A stretch of DNA of 51,305 nt from JAULUH01 sp032111745. Its GTDB lineage: Bacteria > Chloroflexota > Anaerolineae > JAAEKA01. Positions 15,322-23,623 of the stretch are shown here, one piece after another (position 1 is the stretch's first letter; each line of letters starts with the position of its first letter). The stretch covers positions 1 to 51,305 of the forward strand of contig JAULUH010000076.1 in assembly GCA_032111745.1 (NCBI GenBank), given 5' to 3'. The translations under genes were made by a program, and so were the position numbers. The notes beneath the pieces are model-generated. The model worked only from the letters and a program-made list of their open reading frames with translations. It was not told where the DNA came from and did not search any database.

Positions 15322-16836
15322 CTAACCGCCTTCCCACCTCTGCAAGGCCCGCGCCACGTTGTCAGGCACCTCTCCATCCGCCTCCGCCTCCAAAAAGGCC
15401 AGGATCTGCGCAGCCTGCACTCCCTGCCGCGCGGCCCGCCGCAGCCCGCTCTGGGTGATCCGATAGCGAAACGGCGGACCCCCCCGTGTCCAGCTGGTAA
15501 AGCGCGCCACCCGGAACCGGTGGCGCAAGGGGGCGTCCACCGCTACCACGACGCTGAAGTCGCGCCCGACTGCCAGCCGGCCCGCCGCCGCCTCCACCGG
15601 CGGCGGCTCCCCGGCCAGCCACGCCGCGCCCGCCGCGGTCAGCCGAAAGCTCTCCGCCGGCCCCGGGTCGCCGCCCAGGTCGACCGCGCCTAGCCAGTGC
15701 AGGGGACCCGCAAAAAGATAGCGCAGCAGCTCGCCCTCCACATCGTCCCAGCTCTCGAAGCCCCGCAGATAGGCCGGCTCCGCCCGCCGCCGCAGGTACC
15801 AGGTCTGGTAGTTGCCGTCGGGCCGCTGGAAGTCCGGCAACACCTGTTTCACCGCCGCCACCAGGTCCGGCAGCCGGTACCAGGCCCCGGCCTCGAGCCC
15901 CGCCAGCAGGGCCAGCAGCCGCTCCCTGGTCGCCACCGGGTCGTTAGCCCACCCGCCCGTGTCCTCGCACCACAGCTGCGGCACGCGCCACAGGTCGTTC
16001 CACAAGGTCGAAGAGCGCCAGCCCTCCAGCAGCGCCCGCCGCTGCGCCCCGCGCGAGGAGTCCAGCCAAGCCTGCACCGCCCGGCCGCCCAGCCGCAACC
16101 GGGACGACTCCGCCCGCGTCCACCCGAGTTCCGTGGCCAGCGTCAGGGCCAGGGCCGCCAGCGAGCTGGACCGGGACTGGGTGATGGCGACCGCATCGGC
16201 CGCCGGATGCAACAAAAGCTGGTTCAGCTCGTATAGATGATTGGTGCGCCAGGCCATAGGCACGCCGGCATGGCGTAGCCGCACGCGGCCAGCCTGCACC
16301 AGGCACAGCACCGTGCAGCAATCCTGCACCAGCTGGCTCTCCGGCCGCCTGTCTCCCGCAGGGGCCGCCGCCGCGCTCAGCTGCAGTTCGGCCCGCCACG
16401 GGCCCGGATCAGGCAACCGCGCCGCCAGGTCGCCAGGCACATACACGACTTCGGCCGCACCGTCCGCGGTCGCCGCAAAGGCCCGGTAGATCAGCCCGCG
16501 ATACCACAGCTCCTCGGCCGGACTGGCCGGGGCCGCGTGGGGCCGTTCGCGCTCGATGTGCCCCGGCCCTACCAGCCGGATCGCGCCGTGGCGCCGCGTG
16601 AACGCTGCCACCAAAAGGCTGCCATCCGCGCGCAGTAGATCGTTCAGGGCCAGCCGCGCCCCTGCGCTGCAGCCCTCCAGCACCTCTCGCAGCCGGACGG
16701 AATCGCTCAGGGCGCCGGCGATCTGCTCAGCCATTTGGCGGGCGTTGTTGCTCGAGAGGCCTACGCCCAGGCTGTCGGCGATGGCCCGCAACATGGCCGC
16801 CGGATGATCCTGCAGGCTGCGCTCCAGGCTGTTCAT
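15322..16836 (-). CDS. XPB/Ssl2 N-terminal-like 'helicase-associated' protein, no motor
   Basis: A 504-residue protein. The start is taken at the ATG at 16836 (SLERSLQDHPAAMLRAIADSLGV); an upstream frame to 16902 exists but overlaps the divergent promoter. The sequence shows repeated winged-helix-like blocks (LGVGLSSNNARQMAEQIA; LYELNQLLLHP; WTRAESSRLRLGGRAVQAWLDSS; a C-terminal FRVARFTSWTRGGPPFRYRITQSGLRRA). It has neither Walker A nor DEAD motifs. It resembles bacterial proteins annotated as helicase XPB/Ssl2 N-terminal-domain proteins. Function is unknown, perhaps nucleic-acid binding. It is divergent from the DUF1232 gene. Confidence 0.6.
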   Translation of the reverse strand: MNSLERSLQDHPAAMLRAIADSLGVGLSSNNARQMAEQIAGALSDSVRLREVLEGCSAGARLALNDLLRADGSLLVAAFTRRHGAIRLVGPGHIERERPHAAPASPAEELWYRGLIYRAFAATADGAAEVVYVPGDLAARLPDPGPWRAELQLSAAAAPAGDRRPESQLVQDCCTVLCLVQAGRVRLRHAGVPMAWRTNHLYELNQLLLHPAADAVAITQSRSSSLAALALTLATELGWTRAESSRLRLGGRAVQAWLDSSRGAQRRALLEGWRSSTLWNDLWRVPQLWCEDTGGWANDPVATRERLLALLAGLEAGAWYRLPDLVAAVKQVLPDFQRPDGNYQTWYLRRRAEPAYLRGFESWDDVEGELLRYLFAGPLHWLGAVDLGGDPGPAESFRLTAAGAAWLAGEPPPVEAAAGRLAVGRDFSVVVAVDAPLRHRFRVARFTSWTRGGPPFRYRITQSGLRRAARQGVQAAQILAFLEAEADGEVPDNVARALQRWEGG

Positions 16837-16865
16837 GGTCGCGCCGTGCAGCCGGGCCGTCCGGC

Positions 16866-16894
16866 TTGCCAATCGCTCCTGGCCGGTGTATAAT
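16866..16894 (+). promoter_or_regulatory. Promoter of the DUF1232/MerR-like unit
   Basis: TTGCCA (16866-16871), 17 bp, TATAAT (16889-16894). The promoter lies just upstream of the divergent XPB-like gene's start. Confidence 0.75.
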
Positions 16895-16912
16895 CGCCCC
16901 AAACGGGCGAAA

Positions 16913-16938
16913 AATCGATCACAAGCTTTGATTCGATC
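16913..16938. promoter_or_regulatory. Imperfect dyad in the leader, possible operator
   Basis: The leader contains TCGATCACAAGCTTTGATTCGA, in which TCGATCACAAG and TCGAATCAAAG (opposite strand) match apart from a one-base offset and one change. It is centred on an AAGCTT palindrome, about 20-40 bases after the predicted transcription start. The MerR-like protein encoded second in this unit is a candidate binder. Confidence 0.35.
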
Positions 16939-16954
16939 ACGGGAAGGTCAACAG

Positions 16955-17353
16955 ATGGCAAAGAACTCGGGTGGTGGGCTGGGTAGTCTGGGAAGTGACT
17001 TCTTCAATAACATCCAGCTGGCATTTCGTCTGTACACAGATCCGCGCGTGACCTTGATCGCCAAGGCCCTGGTGCCGGTGGTGGCCCTGGGCTATTTTGT
17101 GCTGCCGGTCGACTTCCTGCCCGATCTGGTGCCGATCCTCGGGCAGCTGGACGACGTCGCCGTGCTGCTCTTGCTCATGCGCCTCTTCATCAACCTGGCC
17201 CCGGCCAGCATCGTCGCCGAGCACCGGGCCGCCCTGGCCGGCAATCCCGCCCCTGGGCCAAATCGAGCTGCTCCCGGGGCTGCCGCCGGCACCGGCGCCC
17301 AGCCGGCCGACGACGTGGTCGACGCCGAATACCGGGTGATGAAAGATGCCTGA
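16955..17353 (+). CDS. DUF1232 (YkvA-type) small membrane protein
   Basis: A 132-residue protein starting at the ATG 16955, preceded by GGAAGG. The DUF1232 core is residues ~28-75: two hydrophobic stretches around LPVDFLPDLVPILGQLDD, the family's signature with its acidic end. The tail is Pro/Ala-rich. The family is widespread and has no established function. It overlaps the MerR-like gene by eight bases, implying coupled translation. Confidence 0.8.
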   Translation: MAKNSGGGLGSLGSDFFNNIQLAFRLYTDPRVTLIAKALVPVVALGYFVLPVDFLPDLVPILGQLDDVAVLLLLMRLFINLAPASIVAEHRAALAGNPAPGPNRAAPGAAAGTGAQPADDVVDAEYRVMKDA

Positions 17354-18158
17354 ACAGCCACTGGATGCCCACGTCATTGGTGAGCACCGGCCCGCGGAGG
17401 TCGCCGAGCTGCTCGGGGTCAGCCCGGCCACCCTGCGCCGCTGGTCCCGGCGCTTTGAGGACTACCTCCAGGCCCGGGATGCCGGCGCCGACGGCAGCCA
17501 CCGCCGCTACACCGAGCACGACCTCCACACCCTGGGCGAGATCAAAACCATGCTGGAGCAAGGGTGGACCTACAACCAGGTCGCCGAGCACCTGGGTGCC
17601 GGCGCCACCCCGGTGGCTGTGGGCGTCTACCCAGCCCTCGACGACATCCCGGAGCCCGGCGCCGCCGAGCCCGTGCGCCCGGTTCCAGCCGCCCAGTCGC
17701 TGGCCCGCACCACGGCCTTGGTGCCCGAGGAGGACCTGCCGCCGGCCGCCCAGTTCCTGCGCGACGCCATCAGGGCGGTCACCGACAACCAACAGGTCCT
17801 GCTCAACACCCAGTACGCCAACCGCGACATGCTGGGCGTCATGATCCAGGACAACCTCAACCTCAAGGAAGAGAACACCGACCTGCGGGAGCGCATGCTG
17901 GACCTGGAGCGGGAGCTGGCCGAGCTCCGGCGCCGCCAGGGCGACCTCAAGGAGCGCCTCGAGACCCGGGTGCGCGTCCTCGAGGATGCCGTATCGACCC
18001 TCATGGCCCGGCAGCAGGCGCCCGGCCCCACCGCCGCACCACCACCCTACACCGCACCGCCCACCGCGCAGCCCTACGCCGTACCGCCGTCCCAGCAGCC
18101 CTATGCGGCAGCGCCCATCGAGCGCCGCAGCTTCTGGTCCCGACTCCTCGGCGGCTAA
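17346..18158 (+). CDS. MerR-type helix-turn-helix protein with coiled coil
   Basis: A 270-residue protein. Residues ~12-70 form a MerR-like winged HTH (RPAEVAELLGVSPATLRRWSRRF, then GSHRRYTEHDLHTLGEIKTMLEQG). Residues ~125-215 are a long coiled coil ending in LRERMLDLERELAELRRRQGDLKERLETRVRVLEDAV. The C-terminus is rich in Pro and Tyr and ends FWSRLLGG. MerR proteins usually carry a ligand domain after the HTH; here a coiled coil replaces it, so multimerisation or structural DNA binding is more likely than small-molecule sensing. It may autoregulate the unit through the leader dyad. Confidence 0.75.
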   Translation: MPEQPLDAHVIGEHRPAEVAELLGVSPATLRRWSRRFEDYLQARDAGADGSHRRYTEHDLHTLGEIKTMLEQGWTYNQVAEHLGAGATPVAVGVYPALDDIPEPGAAEPVRPVPAAQSLARTTALVPEEDLPPAAQFLRDAIRAVTDNQQVLLNTQYANRDMLGVMIQDNLNLKEENTDLRERMLDLERELAELRRRQGDLKERLETRVRVLEDAVSTLMARQQAPGPTAAPPPYTAPPTAQPYAVPPSQQPYAAAPIERRSFWSRLLGG

Positions 18159-18171
18159 CGTTCGCCACCGC

Positions 18172-18267
18172 GGAGTCAAGGCTTTAGCCCCTCCGGGAAC
18201 GGAGTCAAGGCTTCAGCCGGGTCTGCAGCACCCCGTTCTTCCACCGCGCGGTCGAGGCTCAAGCCGG
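18172..18267. repeat. Family-A copies at the 3' end of rimO
   Basis: Three direct copies: GGAGTCAAGGCTTTAGCCCC (from 18172), GGAGTCAAGGCTTCAGCCGG (18201-18220) and GTCGAGGCTCAAGCCGG (18251-18267). They are translated as the last residues of RimO, and the first copy provides its TGA stop. Confidence 0.9.
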
Positions 18268-19738
18268 TGTTTCCTCGCACCAGCGTGAATTCCAGGGCCG
18301 GCCTCATCTCCGCTCCGCCCATCTCCGCACCGGCCGCCACCTCACCCACCAAATCATACGCCAGCGCGCCCGTGATCTGCACCGGCACCATCCGCCCGGC
18401 CTCCAGCGCCGCGCCCGGCACCAACACCAGCCCATCCACCTCCGGCGCATCCCGGTAACACCGACCCAGGTTCACCCGCTCACCGCCTCGCAGCACCACC
18501 GCGCCGTCACCACCCTCTCCGGCCTCGACCTCGCCCAGCCCCTCGATCAACACTTCCAGCCGCCGCCCGACCTGCGCCTGGTTGCGCGCCAGCGCCAGCG
18601 GCTGCTGCAGCGCCATCACCCGGTGCCACCGCTCCTCCTTCACCGCCGCCGGCACCTGGTCCGGCAGCCCGGCCGCCGGCGTGCCCGGCTCCGGGCTGAA
18701 CTGGAACACCCCCACCTTGTCGAACTGCACGGCCTGCAGCAGCTCCAGCAGCCCCTGGAACTCCTCCTCGGTCTCCCCGGGAAAGCCGACGATGAAGGTC
18801 GAGCGCAGGGCCAGGTCCGGCATCGCGCCGCGCAGCTTCTGCACCGTGTTGTGCACCCACCCCACGTTGGAGGGCCGGCGCATGCGGCGCAACGTCTGCG
18901 GATGCCCGTGCTGCAGCGGCATGTCGATATAGGGCACGATCTGTTGCTCGGTGGCCATGACCTCGATCAATCGATCGCTCACATGCCCGGGATAGGCGTA
19001 CATCAGCCGCAGCCAGCGCAGCTCCGGCACCCGGTGGCAAATTGCCGACATCAGCTGCGGCAGCGCGTCCGGCTCGCCCATGTCGCGGCCATAATCCGTG
19101 GTGTCCTGGGCCACCAACACGATCTCCAGCGCGCCCGCCCGCACCAGGGCCTCGGTCTCGTCCACGATGGCCGCCATCGGCCGGCTGCGCAGCTTCCCCT
19201 TGAACAAAGGGATAGAGCAAAACGCGCACGGCGCGTTGCAGCCATCGCTGATCTTCAAGTAGGCGCTTCCTGCAGGCACCGCCGGCCGCAGCATGGGGCC
19301 GGCCGCTACCCCCGGCTCCGGATCGCCCAGCAGCGCGTAGCGCTCGCTGCGGCGCCCCGCCCGCAGCGCATCCACCAGCGGCACCACCTCCATCCAGCGC
19401 CGTGTGCCCAACAGGGCATCGACGCCGGGCACCCGGCGCAGGATCTCATCGCCGTTGCGCTGGGCCAGGCAACCGGCCGCGATCAGCCGCTGGCGGCGGC
19501 GCTTGCCCTGAGCCAGCTCCTGCAGCGCCGCGATGGACTCCTCCTTCGCCGCCTCCAGAAAGCCGCACGTGTTGACGATCAACACATCCGCCGCCTCGGG
19601 GTCGGCCGTGGTCGCGTAGCCATCCCGCTGCAACAGCATCGCCATGGCCTCGCTGTCCACCGCGTTCTTCGGGCAGCCCAGGCTCAGTAGGAAATAAGCC
19701 GGCTGCTGGTTACCGTGGCGCGCTTTGGACTTGCTCAT
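18176..19738 (-). CDS. rimO: Ribosomal protein S12 methylthiotransferase RimO
   Basis: A 520-residue radical-SAM methylthiotransferase. The N-terminal UPF0004 domain begins SLGCPKNAVDSE and includes NTCGF and AAGCLAQR, giving three cysteines for the auxiliary cluster. The radical-SAM motif is CNAPCAFC in SDGCNAPCAFCSIP, with FKGKLRSRP after it. A TRAM-like domain occupies ~400-480. RimO adds a methylthio group to Asp88 (E. coli numbering) of ribosomal protein S12. The family is normally ~440-470 residues; the extra C-terminal ~40 residues (ending FPEGLKP) are partly encoded by family-A repeats, whose TCA gives the TGA stop. It lies downstream of the RodZ-like gene with a palindrome between them. 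Confidence 0.92.
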   Translation of the reverse strand: MSKSKARHGNQQPAYFLLSLGCPKNAVDSEAMAMLLQRDGYATTADPEAADVLIVNTCGFLEAAKEESIAALQELAQGKRRRQRLIAAGCLAQRNGDEILRRVPGVDALLGTRRWMEVVPLVDALRAGRRSERYALLGDPEPGVAAGPMLRPAVPAGSAYLKISDGCNAPCAFCSIPLFKGKLRSRPMAAIVDETEALVRAGALEIVLVAQDTTDYGRDMGEPDALPQLMSAICHRVPELRWLRLMYAYPGHVSDRLIEVMATEQQIVPYIDMPLQHGHPQTLRRMRRPSNVGWVHNTVQKLRGAMPDLALRSTFIVGFPGETEEEFQGLLELLQAVQFDKVGVFQFSPEPGTPAAGLPDQVPAAVKEERWHRVMALQQPLALARNQAQVGRRLEVLIEGLGEVEAGEGGDGAVVLRGGERVNLGRCYRDAPEVDGLVLVPGAALEAGRMVPVQITGALAYDLVGEVAAGAEMGGAEMRPALEFTLVRGNTGLSLDRAVEERGAADPAEALTPFPEGLKP

Positions 19739-19761
19739 AGTTGCTTACCGTCATCCGCAAC

Positions 19762-19822
19762 GTAGGGGCACGAATGGCCTGGCGTGGCGGCTGCCGCCAC
19801 GCCAGGCCATTCGTGCCCCTAC
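19762..19822. repeat. Family-B palindrome, 61 bp
   Basis: Perfect 30-base arms (19762-19791 and 19793-19822) around one T, starting GTAGGGGCACGAATGG. It lies between the RodZ-like stop and the rimO start on the minus strand, so an mRNA spanning both genes would carry a long hairpin. Confidence 0.9.
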
Positions 19823-19837
19823 AGAACCGCGGCTTGG

Positions 19838-20797
19838 CTACCCGGCGCTGGGCGCTGGCGTGGGCACCGGCACGGTGCCTGTCACCTGGCCGTCCACTAG
19901 CGTCCACTCCTTGTCCACCACCTCGCCCGTGCCGCCGAGGGAAGCCTGCGGCTCCCCGTTGATGATCAGGTCGATACCGGCCGCATTGCCCGTGCGCAGG
20001 ACGATCTGTTCCTGGCCCTGCCACTCGCCGGTCTGGCCCGGCTCGAATACCGTCTCGGCCACCGTCTGCCCATCTACCACCACCCGCACCCACGAGCGCT
20101 GGCGGGCCGCCAGCTGCAGCAAGATCGAGGCTGCCAGGCCCTCCTGCTGGGCCGGCGTGAGCGTCGCCGTCTCCGTCGCCGGCGCAGGGGTATCGGTCGC
20201 GGCCTCGGGCATCGGCTCGACAACAGCAATCGCCGTCGGCGTGGCACTGGGCACCGGCGTCGGCGAGGGCGTCGCCGTCACCCGGATCACCCGCACCGTC
20301 GCCGTGGGCTCAGGCGCAACCGCGGTGAGCGTGGCTGGCCCCGGTGACGACGCGCCGGGCCGGCTGGCGACGCTGTCGAAGCGCAGGCGATCCGTGGCCG
20401 ATAACCACCACAAGCCCAGCACCAGCAGGGCCACCCCGGCGATGCCCGCGATCACTCCCCATGGGACCTGGGGCACGGGGACGGCGGATAGATCGACCTC
20501 GATTGGCCGGTAGTCCACCTCCCTGGGCTCGGGCATCCCGATCTCATCAGCCGGCGCCTCCTGCTTCACCGAGCGCGCCCGGTACAGGTCCATCACGGCC
20601 GCCGTGTCCAGCCCGAGGAACCCCGCGTACTTGCGCAGAAAGCCCACCGCCACCGCTTCGTTTGGCAGGCTATCCCAAGCCTCAGCCTCCAGCGCGACGA
20701 GGAATTTCTGGCGAATGCGGGTCTGGGCTTCCACCTCGGCCAGGCTCAGACCCTTTGCCTCACGCGCCTCGCGCAGCCACTGGCCCAGGTCAGTCAT
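19838..20797 (-). CDS. RodZ-like HTH / DUF4115 membrane protein
   Basis: A 319-residue bitopic protein. It has an N-terminal XRE-type HTH (residues ~1-70, LREAREAKGLSLAEVEAQTRIRQ, FLRKYAGFLGLD), a linker, and one transmembrane helix (~WGVIAGIAGVALLVLGLWWL). A Thr/Pro/Ala-rich extracytoplasmic stalk follows, then a C-terminal DUF4115-like beta domain (SWVRVVVDGQTVAE...). This is the layout of RodZ, which anchors MreB and the cell-elongation machinery. No mre genes are present here. The start at 20797 is preceded by GGAGGG ten bases away; the longer frame to 20851 is less likely. Its promoter is at 20887-20915. Confidence 0.8.
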   Translation of the reverse strand: MTDLGQWLREAREAKGLSLAEVEAQTRIRQKFLVALEAEAWDSLPNEAVAVGFLRKYAGFLGLDTAAVMDLYRARSVKQEAPADEIGMPEPREVDYRPIEVDLSAVPVPQVPWGVIAGIAGVALLVLGLWWLSATDRLRFDSVASRPGASSPGPATLTAVAPEPTATVRVIRVTATPSPTPVPSATPTAIAVVEPMPEAATDTPAPATETATLTPAQQEGLAASILLQLAARQRSWVRVVVDGQTVAETVFEPGQTGEWQGQEQIVLRTGNAAGIDLIINGEPQASLGGTGEVVDKEWTLVDGQVTGTVPVPTPAPSAG

Positions 20798-20886
20798 ACC
20801 GGCAGCGCCCTCCAGGGGGACATGCAGCGGCGGCGCGGCAACACTCACCACGCCTGGCGACGATGATCACTTGTGGCATAGGCGAC

Positions 20887-20915
20887 ACTATACCCGTAAG
20901 CGTAGCGTTTGTCAA
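20887..20915 (-). promoter_or_regulatory. Promoter of the RodZ-like gene
   Basis: TTGACA (20910-20915), 17 bp, TATAGT (20887-20892) on the minus strand; one mismatch to the sigma-70 consensus. Confidence 0.8.
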
Positions 20916-20955
20916 ACATCGGCCAACTTCCATGCACTACGCCGGACATCTCTGT

Positions 20956-20984
20956 TTTGCTCGGCCGCCCGCCAATGGTATAAT
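20956..20984 (+). promoter_or_regulatory. Promoter of the ArsA-like gene
   Basis: TATAAT at 20979-20984 with a weak TTTGCT at 20956-20961 (17 bp spacer). It is divergent from the RodZ-like promoter, about 40 bp away. Confidence 0.65.
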
Positions 20985-21053
20985 GACTCCTGCCGGCCTG
21001 CCCCCAAAGGCCGGCGACTTGTTGGAGCCCCAAGCTGCCACGGAAGCGAGCCT

Positions 21054-22229
21054 ATGCGATTACTCCTCTTCACCGGCAAGGGGGGCGTTGGCAAGACCAG
21101 CGTCTCCGCTGCCACCGCCCTGCGGCTGGCCGACCGCGGCTACCGCACCATGGTCCTCAGCACCGACGCCGCCCACAGCCTGGCCGACTCCTTTAACCTG
21201 CCTATCGGCAATGAGCCCACCGACCTGGCGCCCAACCTGCAGGGGCAAGAGGTCGACCTCCTGCATCAAATGGACAAGCACTGGGGCAAGGTCCAGAGCT
21301 ACCTGTCGGCCATCTTCGTCTGGCGCGGCATGAATGAGCTCGTGGCCGAGGAGACCAGCGTGCTGCCCGGCATGGAGGAGCTGGCCAGCCTGATGCAGAT
21401 CAACTGGCTGGCCGAGCAGGGCCAGTACGACGCCATCGTGGTCGACTGCGCCCCAACCGGCGCCACCCTCCAGCTGCTGGCCTTTCCCGAGATGGCCCGC
21501 TGGTACCTGGACAAGATCTTCCCCCTGGAGCGCGCCGCGCTCAAGATGGCTGCCCCCGTCATACGCCGCGTCACCGACATCCCCCTTCCCGACGAGGACC
21601 TGATGGACAGCGTCGAGGGCCTGGTGCGCCAGCTGGAGCAGATGAGCACCCTCCTCAACGACCCCTCCGTCACCTCCATGCGCCTGGTGCTCAACCCCGA
21701 GAAGATGGTCGTCAAAGAGGCCCAGCGCGCCCTCACCTACCTCACCCTCTACGGCTACACCACCGACCTGGTGGTCGTCAACCGCATGATTCCCCAGACG
21801 GTAACCGACGGCTACTTCAGCCACTGGAAGGAGATCCAGGCCAAATACCACCAGTTCGTGGAGGAATCCTTCACCCCGCTGCCCATCCTCGATGTCCCCC
21901 TCTTTGCCGACGAGGTCGTCGGGCTGGACATGCTGCGCCGCATGGGTGAGGCCCTCTACGGCGACCTGGACCCGGCGCAGGTCATGTACCACGGCAGCTC
22001 GCAGGAGGTGGTCAAGACCAACGGCGTCTACCAGCTGCGCATGCCCCTGCCCTTCGTCGAGAAGTCAGCCATCAAGCTCACCCGCTCCATGCACGACGAG
22101 CTCATCGTCCATATTGGCAACTGGAAGCGCAACATCGCCCTGCCCCGGGTCTTGTCCGGCCTCCCCGTCCAGGGCGCCCGCTACGAGGACAACAGCCTGG
22201 TCGTCTCGTTCACATCTACCAGCCCGTAG
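21054..22229 (+). CDS. ArsA/Get3-family ATPase with HSP20-like C-terminus
   Basis: A 391-residue single-unit ArsA-type ATPase starting at the ATG 21054. The deviant Walker A, GKGGVGKTS, covers residues 8-16 with the signature Lys. The switch regions are STDAAHSLADSF and DCAPTGATLQLL, and the late motif VVNRMIP is present. Residues ~315-390 form a beta-rich ArsA-HSP20-type domain ending in LVVSF. Such proteins dimerise around ATP; characterised relatives move metalloids or tail-anchored proteins, but the bacterial HSP20-fused type has no clear substrate, and no ars genes are nearby. The TAG stop (22227-22229) is the outer end of the family-B palindrome. Confidence 0.85.
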   Translation: MRLLLFTGKGGVGKTSVSAATALRLADRGYRTMVLSTDAAHSLADSFNLPIGNEPTDLAPNLQGQEVDLLHQMDKHWGKVQSYLSAIFVWRGMNELVAEETSVLPGMEELASLMQINWLAEQGQYDAIVVDCAPTGATLQLLAFPEMARWYLDKIFPLERAALKMAAPVIRRVTDIPLPDEDLMDSVEGLVRQLEQMSTLLNDPSVTSMRLVLNPEKMVVKEAQRALTYLTLYGYTTDLVVVNRMIPQTVTDGYFSHWKEIQAKYHQFVEESFTPLPILDVPLFADEVVGLDMLRRMGEALYGDLDPAQVMYHGSSQEVVKTNGVYQLRMPLPFVEKSAIKLTRSMHDELIVHIGNWKRNIALPRVLSGLPVQGARYEDNSLVVSFTSTSP

Positions 22230-22296
22230 GGGGATGAACGGCCCGGCCTGGCGGGGCGGCCGCTGCCCCGCCAGGCCGGGCCGTTCATCCCCCTGT
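22226..22296. repeat. Family-B palindrome with 29 bp stem
   Basis: Arms 22229-22257 and 22265-22293 pair perfectly around a seven-base loop. The outer GTAG provides the stop of the ArsA-like gene. A partial extra half (CGGGCCGTTCGTGGCCC) follows near 22308-22326. It fills most of the gap before the glycosyltransferase gene. Confidence 0.9.
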
Positions 22297-22339
22297 GTAT
22301 CGCACGCCGGGCCGTTCGTGGCCCCACGCCCCGCACCCC

Positions 22340-23464
22340 ATGCCACGCCGGGTCCTCTTCCTCATCTCCGACACCGGCGGCGGCCACCGGGCCTCCGCCA
22401 ACGCCTTGGGCCAGGCCCTCACTCAGCTCCACGGCGACCGCGTCACCTGGCAGGCCGTCGACCTCTTCCAGGACTACGCCCCCTTCCCCCTCAACCTCAT
22501 CCCCCGCTCCTACCTGCCCCTGGTGAACTACCTTCCCGCCATCTGGCGCCTGCTGTGGTGGCTGGGCACCCAACCAACCGTGTGGCGGCTCACCTGCGCC
22601 GCTGCCCTGGCCTGGAACCGTGACCGCCTGCACCGGTTCTACGACGGGCACCCCGCCGACCTCGTGGTCTCCGTGCACCCCCTGCTCAACCACGTGCCGC
22701 AACAGGCCCTGCGCCAGCTCCACCCCTCTGTTCCCTTCGCTACCGTGGTCACCGACCTCTCCACCGCCTCCCCTGTCTGGTACAACCCCGGCGTCGACTT
22801 TCTGTCCGCCTCGTGCCCGGCCGTGCAGGCCGCGGCCACGGCCGCCGGCCTCCCGCCCCACCGCATCCACGTCCTGGGCCTCCCCATCGGCACCGAGTTC
22901 GCCGTGCCCCCGCCCCCCCGGCCCACCGCCCGCGCCCTGCTCGGGCTACGGGAACTGCCCACCGTCCTCCTGATGAGCGGCGGCGAGGGCATCGGCCCTG
23001 TCGCCGCCATCGCCCGCGCCATCGCCGCCCAGCTGGCCGGCCGGCCGGCCCAGCTGGTGATCATCTGCGGCCGCAACCATCGCCTGCGCCGCGCCCTCTC
23101 CTGTCAGCGCTGGCCCATCCCCGTCGTGCTGGAGGGCTTTGTCCCTAACGTGGTCGCCTGGATGGCTGCTGCCGACTGCCTGGTCACCAAGGCCGGTCCG
23201 GGCACCATTGCCGAGGCCCTGGCCCTCGGCCTGCCCCTGCTGCTCAGCGGCTACATTCCCGGCCAGGAGACCGGCAACGTGCGCTACGTCCTCGAGAACG
23301 GCCTGGGCGCCTACAGCGCGGAGCCCGCCGCCATCGCCGGCATCGTCGCCACCTGGCTCCAGCCCGGCCACCCTGCCCTGCCCGCCATCCGCCACCGCGC
23401 CCGCACCCGTGCCCATCCCACCGCCGCCCTGGCCATTGCTCGCTACCTCAGCGAACTGGTCTGA
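22340..23464 (+). CDS. MGDG-synthase/UgtP-type glycolipid glycosyltransferase
   Basis: A 374-residue GT-B enzyme (GT28-like). The N-terminal MGDG-synthase domain opens RVLFLISDTGGGHRASANAL, the family signature. The C-terminal donor domain contains LLMSGGEGIG, VVLEGFVPNVVAWMAAADCLVTKAGPGTIAEAL and GYIPGQETGN. The enzyme would transfer a hexose from a nucleotide sugar to diacylglycerol at the inner membrane. The start at 22340 lacks a clear ribosome site and sits just after the palindrome; the frame is open upstream to 22295. A family-C hairpin six bases after the stop probably ends the transcript. Confidence 0.88.
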   Translation: MPRRVLFLISDTGGGHRASANALGQALTQLHGDRVTWQAVDLFQDYAPFPLNLIPRSYLPLVNYLPAIWRLLWWLGTQPTVWRLTCAAALAWNRDRLHRFYDGHPADLVVSVHPLLNHVPQQALRQLHPSVPFATVVTDLSTASPVWYNPGVDFLSASCPAVQAAATAAGLPPHRIHVLGLPIGTEFAVPPPPRPTARALLGLRELPTVLLMSGGEGIGPVAAIARAIAAQLAGRPAQLVIICGRNHRLRRALSCQRWPIPVVLEGFVPNVVAWMAAADCLVTKAGPGTIAEALALGLPLLLSGYIPGQETGNVRYVLENGLGAYSAEPAAIAGIVATWLQPGHPALPAIRHRARTRAHPTAALAIARYLSELV

Positions 23465-23469
23465 ACAAG

Positions 23470-23503
23470 AGACCGGTCCAGTTTTCGGAAACTGAACCAG
23501 TCT
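23470..23503. repeat. Family-C hairpin, possible terminator
   Basis: AGACCGGTCCAGTTT (23470-23484) pairs with AAACTGAACCAGTCT (23489-23503), 13 of 15 positions complementary plus a TCGG loop. It begins six bases after the glycosyltransferase stop. Copies occur at 32527-32566 and 41186-41219. Confidence 0.75.
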
Positions 23504-23555
23504 TGCGTGAACCTTCTCATTCCCACTCCCCTCAAGCCGATCCAACACCCCCGGT

Positions 23556-23583
23556 TTGACACCGTATACAGTATCACATTAAT
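23556..23583 (+). promoter_or_regulatory. Promoter and operator-like dyad of the PIN/RHH pair
   Basis: TTGACA (23556-23561), 16 bp, ATTAAT (23578-23583). The spacer holds GTATACAGTAT, in which ATAC and GTAT form a short dyad, a plausible site for autorepression by the RHH antitoxin. Confidence 0.55.
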
Positions 23584-23623
23584 GCCATCATCCTACTCGG
23601 CCACAGGAGGGTATGTGCCAGGG

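Noticed and set aside
18623..19690. 355-residue plus-strand frame opposite rimO
   Set aside because: No domain; the opposite strand carries the radical-SAM motif.
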